Positions 6,591 through 13,273 of a DNA stretch of 14,281 bases are shown piece after piece (the first letter of the stretch is position 1; the number at the start of each line of letters is the position of its first letter). Source of the DNA: Proteobacteria bacterium UBA6908 (GTDB lineage Bacteria; Pseudomonadota; Gammaproteobacteria; Acidiferrobacterales; UBA6901); the NCBI GenBank assembly GCA_002451085.1, contig DKBE01000076.1, positions 1 through 14,281 of the forward strand, written 5' to 3'. The notes beneath the pieces were generated by a model that worked only from the letters and a program-made list of their open reading frames with translations, had not been told where the DNA came from and ran no database searches. The position numbers and the translations under genes are program-made.

Positions 6591-6698
6591 CTAGATCCCG
6601 ACCTGGCCGATGTCGGCCAACACCCGCAGCCACAGTTGCCGAAAGGCAGCCATTTCCCGGCGATAGCCCATCAGGCGCGTGCGTCGATTCGTGATCAT
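6591..6698 (-). CDS. Putative 35-residue basic small protein upstream of mddA
   Basis: A short frame on the mddA strand runs from ATG 6698 to TAG 6591. It is preceded by GGGAGG four bases before the ATG and followed, 33 bp on, by mddA. The product begins MITNRRTRLMGYRREM and ends VLADIGQVGI: a very basic N-terminal half and an amphipathic C-terminal half, with no cysteines. The basic-then-LADIG pattern recalls short DUF1127 (YjiS-like) proteins, but it is shorter than typical members and I do not claim the family. It could instead be a leader peptide or translational coupler for mddA. The ribosome binding site and operon position support it; coding is otherwise unproven. Confidence 0.45.
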   Translation of the reverse strand: MITNRRTRLMGYRREMAAFRQLWLRVLADIGQVGI

Positions 6699-6726
6699 CA
6701 GTCCTCCCGAGTGCGATGGTGGATTT

Positions 6727-6749
6727 CACACATGCCATGTGGCTGTGTG
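6727..6749. promoter_or_regulatory. Long imperfect palindrome upstream of the small ORF and mddA
   Basis: CACACA (6727-6732) and TGTGTG (6744-6749) flank GCCA (6734-6737) and TGGC (6740-6743), so ten pairs form around a TG centre with one unpaired T at 6733. It lies 29-51 bp upstream of the small-ORF ATG. A -10-like TATTCT (6757-6762 on the minus strand) lies just beyond it, so the palindrome would fall at the start of transcription, a plausible operator. Confidence 0.4.
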
Positions 6750-7004
6750 CGAACAGAGAATAGGAGGCTAGTGTTTCTGAATGACTGCGAACGACTGCTG
6801 ATTTGTTGCCAATTCGTTTCTGCCAATGTTGCGAGCGATCAGACGGTGTGGCGGCGTGACCGAACGTCCTGGACGAACAATCTGTAGGTAGCGCCGGCTG
6901 GTTCAATCGGTGGAACAAGTCCGTGCAGGGCTCTGCCATCACCAGCGGCAGCCCTGTGGGAAAATCCGCGTGCGACACCCTGACTCCACTTCCTGGATCC
7001 ATGC
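6750..7004. other. Divergent spacer between the mddA and dauA units
   Basis: The non-coding part of the 357-bp gap between the two divergent units. Apart from the palindrome and promoter features listed separately, I see only a direct repeat TGCCAAT (6807-6813 and 6821-6827, 14 bp apart). Frames crossing the region have no homology I recognise and no ribosome binding site, and I take them as non-coding. Confidence 0.4.
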
Positions 7005-7030
7005 GGGGTGCCACCCCATTCCGCTATACT
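7005..7030 (+). promoter_or_regulatory. Probable dauA promoter with operator-like dyad
   Basis: TATACT (7025-7030) is a good -10. Transcription from it would start near 7037, about 19 bases before the ATG. Where a -35 would be expected there is instead a perfect dyad, GGGGTG (7005-7010) and CACCCC (7012-7017) around a single C. The absence of a recognisable -35 together with the dyad suggests an activator- or repressor-controlled promoter. Confidence 0.5.
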
Positions 7031-7055
7031 GGCGACAACAGGAGTCTGCGACTGC

Positions 7056-8768
7056 ATGTTCGGCGCCATCCGGGAAACACTTGCTGTTCCATTCACGCCA
7101 GCACGGCTGCGCGCCGACCTGCTTGCCGGTCTGACCATTGGCGTGATTGCACTGCCGTTATCGCTGGCGTTGGCCATCGCCTCCGGCGCGCCGCCCCAGC
7201 ACGGTCTTTACACCGCCATCATTGCCGGGATCGTGATCGCGCTCACCGGCGGTTCGCGCCTCAATGTCTCCGGTCCGACCGCAGCCTTCGTGGTCATCCT
7301 CGTGCCCATCACCGCCAAATTCGGGCTCGGCGGCCTGCTGTTGAGCGGTTTATTCGCCGGAATCATTCTGGTGGTCATGGGCCTGGCCCGACTGGGTACG
7401 CTCGTGCAGGTTGTGCCCTACCCGGTCATTGTCGGCTTTACCTCCGGGATAGCCGTGGTCATTGCAACCTTGCAGGTCAAAGACCTGTTCGGACTTGGCG
7501 CCCTGCCGGCGGCCGAGAACTACCTCGACAACCTCAAGGTGCTGGCGCAGGCTCTACCGCACTTTCACTGGGTGGATCTGGCCATTGGCCTGCTCACGCT
7601 GGCCGTGCTGATCGGCTGGTCCTATCGCCAAAGCCGCCTACCCGGGCATCTCGTCGCCCTGCTGACCGGCACCGCGGTTGCCTGGCTGCTGGGCACGCTG
7701 CTGGGTGACGGATTCACGGTTGAAACCCTTGGATCACGCTTTTCCTATCACCTCGACGGCGTCACCGGCCACGGCATCCCGCCGGTCCTGCCTTCACTGA
7801 TTTGGCCCTGGGAACTGCCGGGGCCAGACGGTCAACCGGTCGGTATCAACTACGATCTCTTCAAATCGCTGCTCGGCGCGGCATTCGCCATCGCCATTCT
7901 CGGCGCGCTCGAATCGTTGCTGTGCGCCACGGTCGCCGATGGCATGGCCGGCACCCGGCACGATCCGAACGATGAACTCATCGGCCAGGGGCTGGGCAAC
8001 ATCATTGCCCCGTTCTTCGGTGGGATCCCGGCGACCGCCGCGCTGGCGCGCACTGCCGCCAACATCCGCGCGGGAGCGGTGTCACCGCTGTCATCGGTCG
8101 TGCATGCCTTGTTCATCGTGGCCGCAATCCTGATTCTTGCACCGGTGCTGGCGCTGCTGCCGATGGCATCGATGGCGGCGCTGTTGCTGATGGTCGCCTG
8201 GAACATGGGCGAGGCCCGGCATTTTGTCCGCATCATCCGGATCGCCCCACGCAGCGATGTACTAACCCTGCTGACCTGCTTTGCCCTGACGGTCCTGCTG
8301 AATATGGAGATTGCCGTCGGTGTCGGCATGGGGCTGGCGGCATTGCTGTTCATCCGCCGCACCATCGAACTGACCGGCGCCCGGTTCATGGAACGCCACG
8401 AACATCCGCATACCGCCACACTCCCGAACAGCATTGTGCTGTACGACATCAACGGCCCGTTGTTCTTTGGTGCCGCCCAGAAGGCCCTGAGTGGATTGAC
8501 GAAGTTGCGTCACGATATCAAGGTTGTCATCCTCGACATGTCGGATGTGCCGTTGATGGATATCACCGGCCTGGTGGCACTGGAATCGATTGTCGCCACA
8601 CTCAGCAAGAAAAATATCCTGTTGATCATCAACAATCTTGCTCCGCGCATCCGGCTTAAACTGCAGAATGCCGAGATCCATGAGCAACCGGGCATCATTC
8701 AGTTTGTCCCCTCACTGGACGAAGCCAGCCGTCTGGCGCTCGCACACGCCAATTCTCCAGTGATCTGA
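7056..8768 (+). CDS. dauA: SulP/SLC26-family transporter with STAS domain (DauA-like)
   Basis: This 570-residue inner-membrane anion transporter resembles E. coli DauA (YchM), the aerobic C4-dicarboxylate transporter. The membrane domain (about residues 20-440) carries the SulP signature SGPTAAFVVIL (72-82) and the very DauA-like run GLGNIIAPFFGGIPATAA (312-329). A cytosolic STAS domain (about 457-560) has the SDVPLMD loop (496-502), where STAS domains place their phosphorylation or nucleotide-linked site. The ATG at 7056 is chosen because AGGAG lies 11 bases upstream and the protein then begins like DauA; a longer reading from 7008 would overlap the promoter. It is divergent from the mddA unit and convergent with lpxA. 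Bicarbonate or sulfate are alternative substrates for this superfamily and cannot be excluded from sequence alone. Confidence 0.88.
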   Translation: MFGAIRETLAVPFTPARLRADLLAGLTIGVIALPLSLALAIASGAPPQHGLYTAIIAGIVIALTGGSRLNVSGPTAAFVVILVPITAKFGLGGLLLSGLFAGIILVVMGLARLGTLVQVVPYPVIVGFTSGIAVVIATLQVKDLFGLGALPAAENYLDNLKVLAQALPHFHWVDLAIGLLTLAVLIGWSYRQSRLPGHLVALLTGTAVAWLLGTLLGDGFTVETLGSRFSYHLDGVTGHGIPPVLPSLIWPWELPGPDGQPVGINYDLFKSLLGAAFAIAILGALESLLCATVADGMAGTRHDPNDELIGQGLGNIIAPFFGGIPATAALARTAANIRAGAVSPLSSVVHALFIVAAILILAPVLALLPMASMAALLLMVAWNMGEARHFVRIIRIAPRSDVLTLLTCFALTVLLNMEIAVGVGMGLAALLFIRRTIELTGARFMERHEHPHTATLPNSIVLYDINGPLFFGAAQKALSGLTKLRHDIKVVILDMSDVPLMDITGLVALESIVATLSKKNILLIINNLAPRIRLKLQNAEIHEQPGIIQFVPSLDEASRLALAHANSPVI

Positions 8769-8817
8769 GTCTCTTCTGGGTGATTGATATACAGAACGCA
8801 TGCATGCACGACCTGTA

Positions 8818-8838
8818 CGGCCGGACGTGATGCGGCCG
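8818..8838. terminator. Possible bidirectional hairpin between dauA and lpxA
   Basis: Two copies of the palindrome CGGCCG (8818-8823 and 8833-8838) can pair across a 9-nt loop in the 89-bp convergent gap. No T-run follows on either strand, so termination efficiency is doubtful. A separate GCATGCATGC palindrome (8798-8807) lies nearby. Confidence 0.3.
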
Positions 8839-8857
8839 GCAGCATTCCTGCGTTTGC

Positions 8858-9634
8858 TCAGCGACGGTGAAAACTGCGCTTCGAGGAGCGGATAAACTCG
8901 ATCAGGTGCCGGGCTCGCGGCGACTTTAATTGATCAAGCTCGGCAAGCTGTTGCTCAAGTGTGCTGCGTTCACCGAGCAGAATACGGTAGGCATTCTTCA
9001 GGTCACGCACTTCGTCTGCACTGAAACCGGCGCGCCGAAGGCCGACCAGATTCAGGCCACGTACCTGGCCCGGGATGCCGTCGGTAATCATGTATGGCAG
9101 GCAATCCTGGGTGATTTTGCTGTTGCCGCCGATCATGGCGTACTCGCCAATGTGCGCCCACTGATGCACCTTCACGCCCCCGGAGACAAACACCCGGTCT
9201 TCGATATGCACATGCCCGGCTAGCACGGCGTCGTTGGCAAGGATCACATGGTTGCCGATCTTGCAGTCATGGGCGATGTGCGCGGTGGCCATGAAGTAAT
9301 TATTGTTGCCGATCACCGTGCGTCCGGTCTCCTTGAGTGTCGCCCGGTGCACTGTCACAAACTCGCGCAAGACATTGCCGTTGCCCATCTCGGCGTAGGT
9401 GTCTGCCTCCTTGAAGCCGAGATCCTGCGGGATGCCCGCGAAGATCACGTGCTCGTGCAAGCTGTTGTCATGGCCAATCCGTGCTCCCTTTTTTACTACA
9501 CAGTGGGCGGCAACCGTGTTGTTGTCGCCGAGAACCACGTCGTGTTCGACTACGACGAACGGCCCGATCACATTTCCCTGACCGAGTTGCGCTTTCTCTG
9601 AGACAACCGCCGTGGGGTGAATCTGATTGGACAC
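8858..9634 (-). CDS. lpxA: UDP-N-acetylglucosamine O-acyltransferase (LpxA)
   Basis: LpxA catalyses the first step of lipid A synthesis, transferring a 3-hydroxyacyl chain from acyl carrier protein to UDP-GlcNAc in the cytosol. The N-terminal two thirds is a left-handed beta-helix of hexapeptide repeats. Active-site equivalents are visible: AHIAHDC with H119 and H122 (E. coli H122 and catalytic H125), LAGH with H141 (H144) and VHQ with H157 (H160). The position of E. coli G173, part of the acyl-length ruler, is also glycine here (G170), which suggests a longer (C14-like) chain. The length of 258 residues matches the family (262 in E. coli). A GTG start at 9634 is chosen because GAGGAG sits six bases before it. 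The usual neighbours fabZ, lpxB and lpxD are absent, so this is a detached or second copy. Confidence 0.93.
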   Translation of the reverse strand: MSNQIHPTAVVSEKAQLGQGNVIGPFVVVEHDVVLGDNNTVAAHCVVKKGARIGHDNSLHEHVIFAGIPQDLGFKEADTYAEMGNGNVLREFVTVHRATLKETGRTVIGNNNYFMATAHIAHDCKIGNHVILANDAVLAGHVHIEDRVFVSGGVKVHQWAHIGEYAMIGGNSKITQDCLPYMITDGIPGQVRGLNLVGLRRAGFSADEVRDLKNAYRILLGERSTLEQQLAELDQLKSPRARHLIEFIRSSKRSFHRR

Positions 9635-9640
9635 AATGGT

Positions 9641-9646
9641 CTCCTC
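9641..9646 (-). promoter_or_regulatory. Shine-Dalgarno GAGGAG that fixes the lpxA GTG start
   Basis: GAGGAG on the minus strand ends six bases before GTG 9634. An in-frame TTG at 9652 would place this site inside the coding sequence and has no site of its own, so GTG is preferred. Confidence 0.75.
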
Positions 9647-9687
9647 AACCAATATTAATGAATACCGCGTTTGTGCGGTGCGCGAAA

Positions 9688-9693
9688 ATTATA
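9688..9693 (-). promoter_or_regulatory. Consensus -10 (TATAAT) upstream of lpxA
   Basis: A perfect TATAAT on the minus strand lies 54 bp upstream of the GTG start. The matching -35 position (about 9711-9716) is poor. It suggests lpxA has its own promoter in the 145-bp gap after the radical SAM gene, in addition to any read-through. Confidence 0.5.
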
Positions 9694-9779
9694 CTGCATG
9701 ACCAGCGCAAACCGGGGGATGGGTTGATGAACAACAGGCACCGGAGGCTGAATCCCCGGGCGGGCTGGCCGGTCGCTGC

Positions 9780-11162
9780 TCAGCGCACCGGAATGGGTGT
9801 CCGGACGGTTTTCATCTGCATCCCTTCCCTGGCGGCCAGCGGCGTGGGTGTGTGACGGATGGTCTTGTAGGCATGGTAATTCCACGAAAAAGCGATACCA
9901 GTGCTGAACAGGCTGCGGGTGTTGAGAAAGGTCTTGATGCCACGCTTGAAGGAGGTACCAAACGAGGACATCTGGCTATAGGCCTCGAGCAGGTTCTCGT
10001 AGGCCTCACGCGGGGTGAAGCTCTTCATCTGGAACACCGGCTCGAAAATATTGTAGTGCCGCCAGTCATTGGGATAGTTGGTGAGCAGCAGTCGGTTTTC
10101 CTCAACCATCTGCCGGTAGAATGCGGTTCCCGGTAGCGGTGTTTCCAGGGTCATCTGGATGGCATCGATATTATTCTCCAGCGCGAAATCCACCGTTCGC
10201 TGGAACACATCCTTGTCCTGGGTGTCGGCACCAAAGATGAAGCAGCCGACAATGGCAATGCCGTGGTCGTGGATTTTCTTGATCGCGTCACTGAAATTCT
10301 TGGTATTCGGCCGCAGGTTGACCGGCTTGTGCATGGCATTCAGTGAACCGGCGTCGATGGATTCGAAACCGATCAACAACCCCCGGCAACCGCTGTCCCG
10401 GGCCGACTTGAGCAGGTCATCGTGCTCCACGATGTTCAAGCAGGTCTGGGCGCCCCATTCCTTATTGCATTCCTTGAGCCGGCTGAACAATTCCCGCGCA
10501 CGGCGGATGAATTTGTTTCCGGAACCGACGATGTTGTCGTCCACAATGAAAATGCGTTTCGACTTGATTGCCTTGATCTCCTCGATCACATTGTCAATGT
10601 CCCGCAACCGGTAGCGTGGCCCGTTGAAGGCTGTGACCGAGCAGAAATTACAGTTGATCGGGCAACCGCGTCCGGTTTGCACGGTTTCGACAAAGTATTT
10701 GCCGCGCAGCAGGTCACGGCGCGGCGCCTTGAGATCGTTAATATCCGGCTGGTCGCAGACCTTGTAGAGCTTCTGCATCCGACCGTTCTCGAAATCCTCC
10801 AGCACCTGTGGCCAGATACCTTCGGCCTCACCGATCACCACGGTATCGGCATAGCGCAACGCCTCTTCCGGCATGTACGACACATGAATGCCACCCATGA
10901 CCACCGGAATGCCGCGCTTGCGGAAGTGCGCTGCCAACTCGTAGGCACGCGGTGCCAGCGGCGTCATGCAGGTAATTCCGACCAGGTCGGCGCTAATGTC
11001 GAGATCGAGATCCTCCACCCCTTCATCGACAATCTGGATGTCGTAATGGTCGGGGGTATAGCTGGCGATCATCGCCAGATTCAGGGGCGGAATGGCCAGC
11101 ACCTTGATGTTGGAGTGCAAGCTGCCCTTGAAGGCCGGGTTGATCAGGAGAATCGTTTTCAT
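9780..11162 (-). CDS. B12-binding-domain radical SAM protein of unknown substrate
   Basis: This 460-residue protein has an N-terminal cobalamin-binding-like Rossmann domain (about residues 1-135), with IPPLNLAMIASY (24-35), DLVGITCMTPLA (59-70) and MGGIHVSYMPEEAL (89-102). A radical SAM barrel follows, with the iron-sulfur motif GRGCPINCNFC (C167, C171, C174), then a C-terminal extension (about 345-460). This is the BchE/class B methylase architecture. Characterised relatives modify lipids, hopanoids, pigments or small metabolites, often by methylation. The N-terminal domain lacks the DxHxxG histidine loop, as is usual for this branch. The ATG at 11162 is chosen because GGAAG lies a suitable distance upstream and the protein begins MKTILLINP like its relatives. 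lpxA follows on the same strand after 145 bp. The substrate cannot be told from sequence; lipid modification is suggested only by the lpxA neighbour. Confidence 0.87.
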   Translation of the reverse strand: MKTILLINPAFKGSLHSNIKVLAIPPLNLAMIASYTPDHYDIQIVDEGVEDLDLDISADLVGITCMTPLAPRAYELAAHFRKRGIPVVMGGIHVSYMPEEALRYADTVVIGEAEGIWPQVLEDFENGRMQKLYKVCDQPDINDLKAPRRDLLRGKYFVETVQTGRGCPINCNFCSVTAFNGPRYRLRDIDNVIEEIKAIKSKRIFIVDDNIVGSGNKFIRRARELFSRLKECNKEWGAQTCLNIVEHDDLLKSARDSGCRGLLIGFESIDAGSLNAMHKPVNLRPNTKNFSDAIKKIHDHGIAIVGCFIFGADTQDKDVFQRTVDFALENNIDAIQMTLETPLPGTAFYRQMVEENRLLLTNYPNDWRHYNIFEPVFQMKSFTPREAYENLLEAYSQMSSFGTSFKRGIKTFLNTRSLFSTGIAFSWNYHAYKTIRHTPTPLAAREGMQMKTVRTPIPVR

Positions 11163-11197
11163 GTGAGGTCTTCCATGTGATCGGGGTGTCAACATCG

Positions 11198-11221
11198 GCC
11201 TGCGGTACCGCACCGGCAGGC
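11198..11221. promoter_or_regulatory. Palindrome and hairpin in the radical SAM gene leader
   Basis: A perfect 12-bp palindrome TGCGGTACCGCA (11201-11212) overlaps a longer stem, GCCTGC (11198-11203) with GCAGGC (11216-11221). It lies about 36-60 bp upstream of the radical SAM start and could be an operator or a leader hairpin. No matching promoter is obvious. Confidence 0.35.
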
Positions 11222-11444
11222 GGGATCTGTACTTAGACGTTTGATAATTAAGCCATGATTCGGCCCTGAACCCAAATACCGTCAATCCGTTGCATACAAC
11301 CTCTGGATCCCGATGGTTCGGCCTGTACGCGTTAGACCTCCCTTATATACAAAACCCACACGAAATGACTGTAAGTATTGATCCTGCTGCCACGACTGAA
11401 TAGCAACGCATTTCCTTCGCATCGACCACCCAGGGAACCACAAC
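11222..11444. other. Divergent spacer between the radical SAM and DUF1223 genes
   Basis: The remaining part of the 282-bp gap. It is AT-richer than its surroundings around 11230-11260 and 11340-11370. A lone TATATA (11344-11349) could be a -10 for the DUF1223 gene but lacks a -35, and TTGACG (minus strand, near 11280) could be a -35 for the radical SAM gene but lacks a good -10. I see no convincing gene here. Confidence 0.4.
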
Positions 11445-12212
11445 ATGCCGTCCCGATTCAGCAAGTCCTTGATGGCCGTACTCCTGACCGTGGTGCTGGG
11501 GGGTAGCGCCGTCGCTCAGGGGTCTGGTCCGGCGAACCCGCGGGTAGCGTTGCTTGAGCTCTACACTTCGGAGGGATGCAGCAGTTGTCCTCCGGCCGAC
11601 CGCTGGGTCAGCAGCCTTCGCCGACCAACGCTGAATCCAGATCAGCTCGTCGTGCTCGCCTTTCACGTGGATTACTGGAATGACCTTGGGTGGCGGGATC
11701 GTTTTTCACAACACAGCTTCACAGAGCGTCAGCAGGCGCTGGTCAGTGCCAACGGGCTGCGCACCGCCTATACCCCGCAGCTGGTGCTGAATGGCCGGGA
11801 CTTTCGTGGTTACGGCGGAATCGAGAAACAGATCGCACGCCTGCACAGTGAACCCGCTGCCGTGCGCCTCCGCCTGGAGACGAAACAGCGAGGCACCAGC
11901 CTGCGCATCACGGCCGTGGCCGAGTCGGAGCAGCCGCTGGATCCGGATTCCTCGCTGTACGTGGCCATCTACGAAAATAATCTCGAAACCACCGTCGAGA
12001 ACGGCGAGAACCGCGGCCGCCGGCTGCGGCATGACTTTGTGGTGCGCACCCTGTTTCGGCCAATCACCATTACCGCCGGCAAGGCCACTCGCTGGGAACA
12101 GAAGCTCTCCTTGCCTGCAGACTGGAAGATTAACGATCTCGGTGTGGCGGCATTCGTTCAGCACAACCGCACCGCCGAGGTACTGCAGGCGACAGCGCAT
12201 GCTGTCCAATGA
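11445..12212 (+). CDS. Secreted DUF1223 thioredoxin-like protein
   Basis: This 255-residue protein begins with a signal peptide (basic start, hydrophobic core about 9-20, likely cleavage after AVA at residue 24), so it should be periplasmic. The mature part opens with VALLELYTSEGCSSCPPAD, a thioredoxin-fold strand followed by a C-x-x-C pair (C45, C48), the hallmark of the DUF1223 family. FHVDYWNDLGW (about 73-83), TPQLVLNG (about 109-116) and a beta-rich C-terminal half also match the family. A periplasmic redox role is inferred from the CSSC motif and fold; no substrate is known to me. AGGGA lies eight bases before the ATG. It is divergent from the radical SAM gene and convergent with the cytochrome gene (52-bp gap, with only a weak TCTGG/CCAGA hairpin). 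Confidence 0.85.
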   Translation: MPSRFSKSLMAVLLTVVLGGSAVAQGSGPANPRVALLELYTSEGCSSCPPADRWVSSLRRPTLNPDQLVVLAFHVDYWNDLGWRDRFSQHSFTERQQALVSANGLRTAYTPQLVLNGRDFRGYGGIEKQIARLHSEPAAVRLRLETKQRGTSLRITAVAESEQPLDPDSSLYVAIYENNLETTVENGENRGRRLRHDFVVRTLFRPITITAGKATRWEQKLSLPADWKINDLGVAAFVQHNRTAEVLQATAHAVQ

Positions 12213-12264
12213 CGACCGTATCTGGTACTGGCCAGACCCGGCACACGTTCGTTAACCATCCGGT

Positions 12265-12582
12265 TTAATGGGTCAGCACCCACTGTGCCAATTTCTTTGC
12301 TTCGGCATCGCTGATTTTCACGCCACGCGCCTCGGCGGACGGCATGGCATTCTGACCCCAGTGTTCTGCCCCACCTTTCCTGATCTTGTCCGCCATTCTT
12401 GCCTCGGCCTTGTCGGTACCCTTGTACAGTTTCGCGATCGCCTTGAAAGACGGGCCTTTGACCTCCTTGTCCACGGCGTGACACTCCATGCACTTTTTGG
12501 ACGTGGCCAGATCAGAGCCGGCCAGCGCCGGTATCGTGCTGATCAGGGTGGCCAGGGCGGTAGTGAATAGCAATGTCTTCAT
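12265..12582 (-). CDS. Small periplasmic monohaem cytochrome c (c551/c8-like)
   Basis: This is a 105-residue precursor. The signal peptide (residues 1-21, ending PALA) leaves a mature protein of about 84 residues. It carries one haem-binding CMECH motif (C31, C34, H35), and M80 in QNAMPS is the probable sixth haem ligand. KGPSFKAIA and the closing AKKLAQWVL are typical of class I small cytochromes of the c551/c8 type, which shuttle electrons in the periplasm to terminal oxidases or denitrification enzymes. The ATG at 12582 has AAGGAG seven bases upstream; longer in-frame readings run into the leader. It is convergent with the DUF1223 gene and divergent from an unknown gene. The donor and acceptor cannot be told from this window. 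Confidence 0.93.
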   Translation of the reverse strand: MKTLLFTTALATLISTIPALAGSDLATSKKCMECHAVDKEVKGPSFKAIAKLYKGTDKAEARMADKIRKGGAEHWGQNAMPSAEARGVKISDAEAKKLAQWVLTH

Positions 12583-12642
12583 AGCTGTTCTCCTTGGATC
12601 TGTCGGGACAACATTGAGGGCAGGCACGCAGCAACACAATTC

Positions 12643-12667
12643 TGACCCTCTGTGTGCTCCGGGGTCA
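12643..12667. promoter_or_regulatory. Inverted repeat upstream of the cytochrome c gene
   Basis: TGACCC (12643-12648) and GGGTCA (12662-12667) form a perfect 6-bp inverted repeat with a 13-bp spacer, 61-85 bp upstream of the cytochrome ATG. Size and position fit a binding site for a dimeric regulator. On the minus strand the outer half includes TTGACC, which could double as a -35, though no good -10 follows at 16-18 bp. Confidence 0.35.
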
Positions 12668-12781
12668 AACTGGCCAATTTCCAGAGGCATCGGCCTGGCC
12701 GCTACTGAATTGACCCGCGCCCTCTCGACCAGGCCTCGATCAGGGCTGACGACCTGGCAAGCCCGATTGATATATCTGCCG

Positions 12782-12810
12782 GTGACCGGGTTTTCCCGTA
12801 TAGTGACCGG
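12782..12810 (+). promoter_or_regulatory. Putative promoter with paired GTGACCGG repeats
   Basis: GTGACCGG occurs at 12782-12789 and again at 12803-12810, exactly 21 bp apart (two helical turns). The second copy overlaps the end of a -10-like TATAGT (12799-12804). The -35 position holds only CTGCCG. The gene read from here starts at 12859. Direct repeats on one DNA face around a -10 suggest a regulator site. Confidence 0.4.
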
Positions 12811-12858
12811 CTCTGCTCCGGCACCTCAACCGGCAGAATTCACCTCAGGTGCAGCAAC

Positions 12859-13257
12859 ATGGAAGGCATTAGCGATATCCGGATCGTGGGCATTGATGAA
12901 AAGCGCCCGCCACGAATCCGCAAGGAACCGTACATCGATCTCTATTTCCGCCTCTCGCACAAGGCTCCGCTCGACTGGTGCCAGGATTTCGTCGATCTGC
13001 AGTCCCGCCAGGAATACGCCTCGAAGATCAATCCTGACGAGTGCCTGTTTATCGAAACCTGGGTCCGGACACCCGGCGAAATAGTCGCACAACTTCAGGC
13101 ACTCAAGCAGGCCGTGGCCGATTGTAATGCGCGGTACATTGAGAAAATCATGGCCTATGAGCGCAATCGTGACAGCGACAACGACCAGTTGAAAAAGGAC
13201 GACGGCCCCCAGGGGCAGCTGAACCGCATTATCGCCGGGCTGGATTTCAGCGAATAA
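12859..13257 (+). CDS. Unrecognised 132-residue soluble protein
   Basis: I do not recognise this protein. It has no signal peptide or membrane segment and is strongly charged. The N-terminal part looks like mixed alpha/beta (IRIVGIDEKRPPRIR, then EPYIDLYFRLSHKAPLDW), the middle holds CLFIETWVRTPGEIVAQL (residues 62-79), and a long amphipathic helix (about 73-104) with a charged tail follows. Cysteines are scattered (C41, C62, C89) without a metal-site pattern. AGGTG lies seven bases before the ATG, and a plausible promoter precedes it. Its codon use looks like that of its neighbours, which supports real coding. It is divergent from the cytochrome c gene and lies 220 bp upstream of ybiT. The amphipathic helix could serve dimerisation. 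No function is proposed. Confidence 0.72.
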   Translation: MEGISDIRIVGIDEKRPPRIRKEPYIDLYFRLSHKAPLDWCQDFVDLQSRQEYASKINPDECLFIETWVRTPGEIVAQLQALKQAVADCNARYIEKIMAYERNRDSDNDQLKKDDGPQGQLNRIIAGLDFSE

Positions 13258-13273
13258 TCCCGTCGGCGAACCA

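Noticed and set aside
6801..6840. Possible sigma-54 promoter in the mddA-dauA spacer (TTGGCA and TTGGCA-like boxes)
   Set aside because: The distance between the GG and GC elements is 13 instead of 10 bases, which sigma-54 promoters do not tolerate.
6550..7014. 154-codon minus-strand frame crossing the mddA-dauA spacer
   Set aside because: It overlaps the mddA start and the dauA promoter, has no ribosome binding site, and reads as low-information sequence. The 35-codon frame inside this span, in another phase, is better supported.
7850..8452. 200-codon minus-strand frame inside dauA
   Set aside because: Shadow of the transporter gene; its composition is that of reversed membrane-protein codons.
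9635..9652. Longer LpxA from an in-frame TTG at 9652
   Set aside because: The Shine-Dalgarno would fall inside the coding sequence, and the GTG start at 9634 gives the family's usual N-terminus.
10422..11180. 252-codon plus-strand frame inside the radical SAM gene
   Set aside because: Antisense to a clearly coding gene with conserved motifs; no domain seen.
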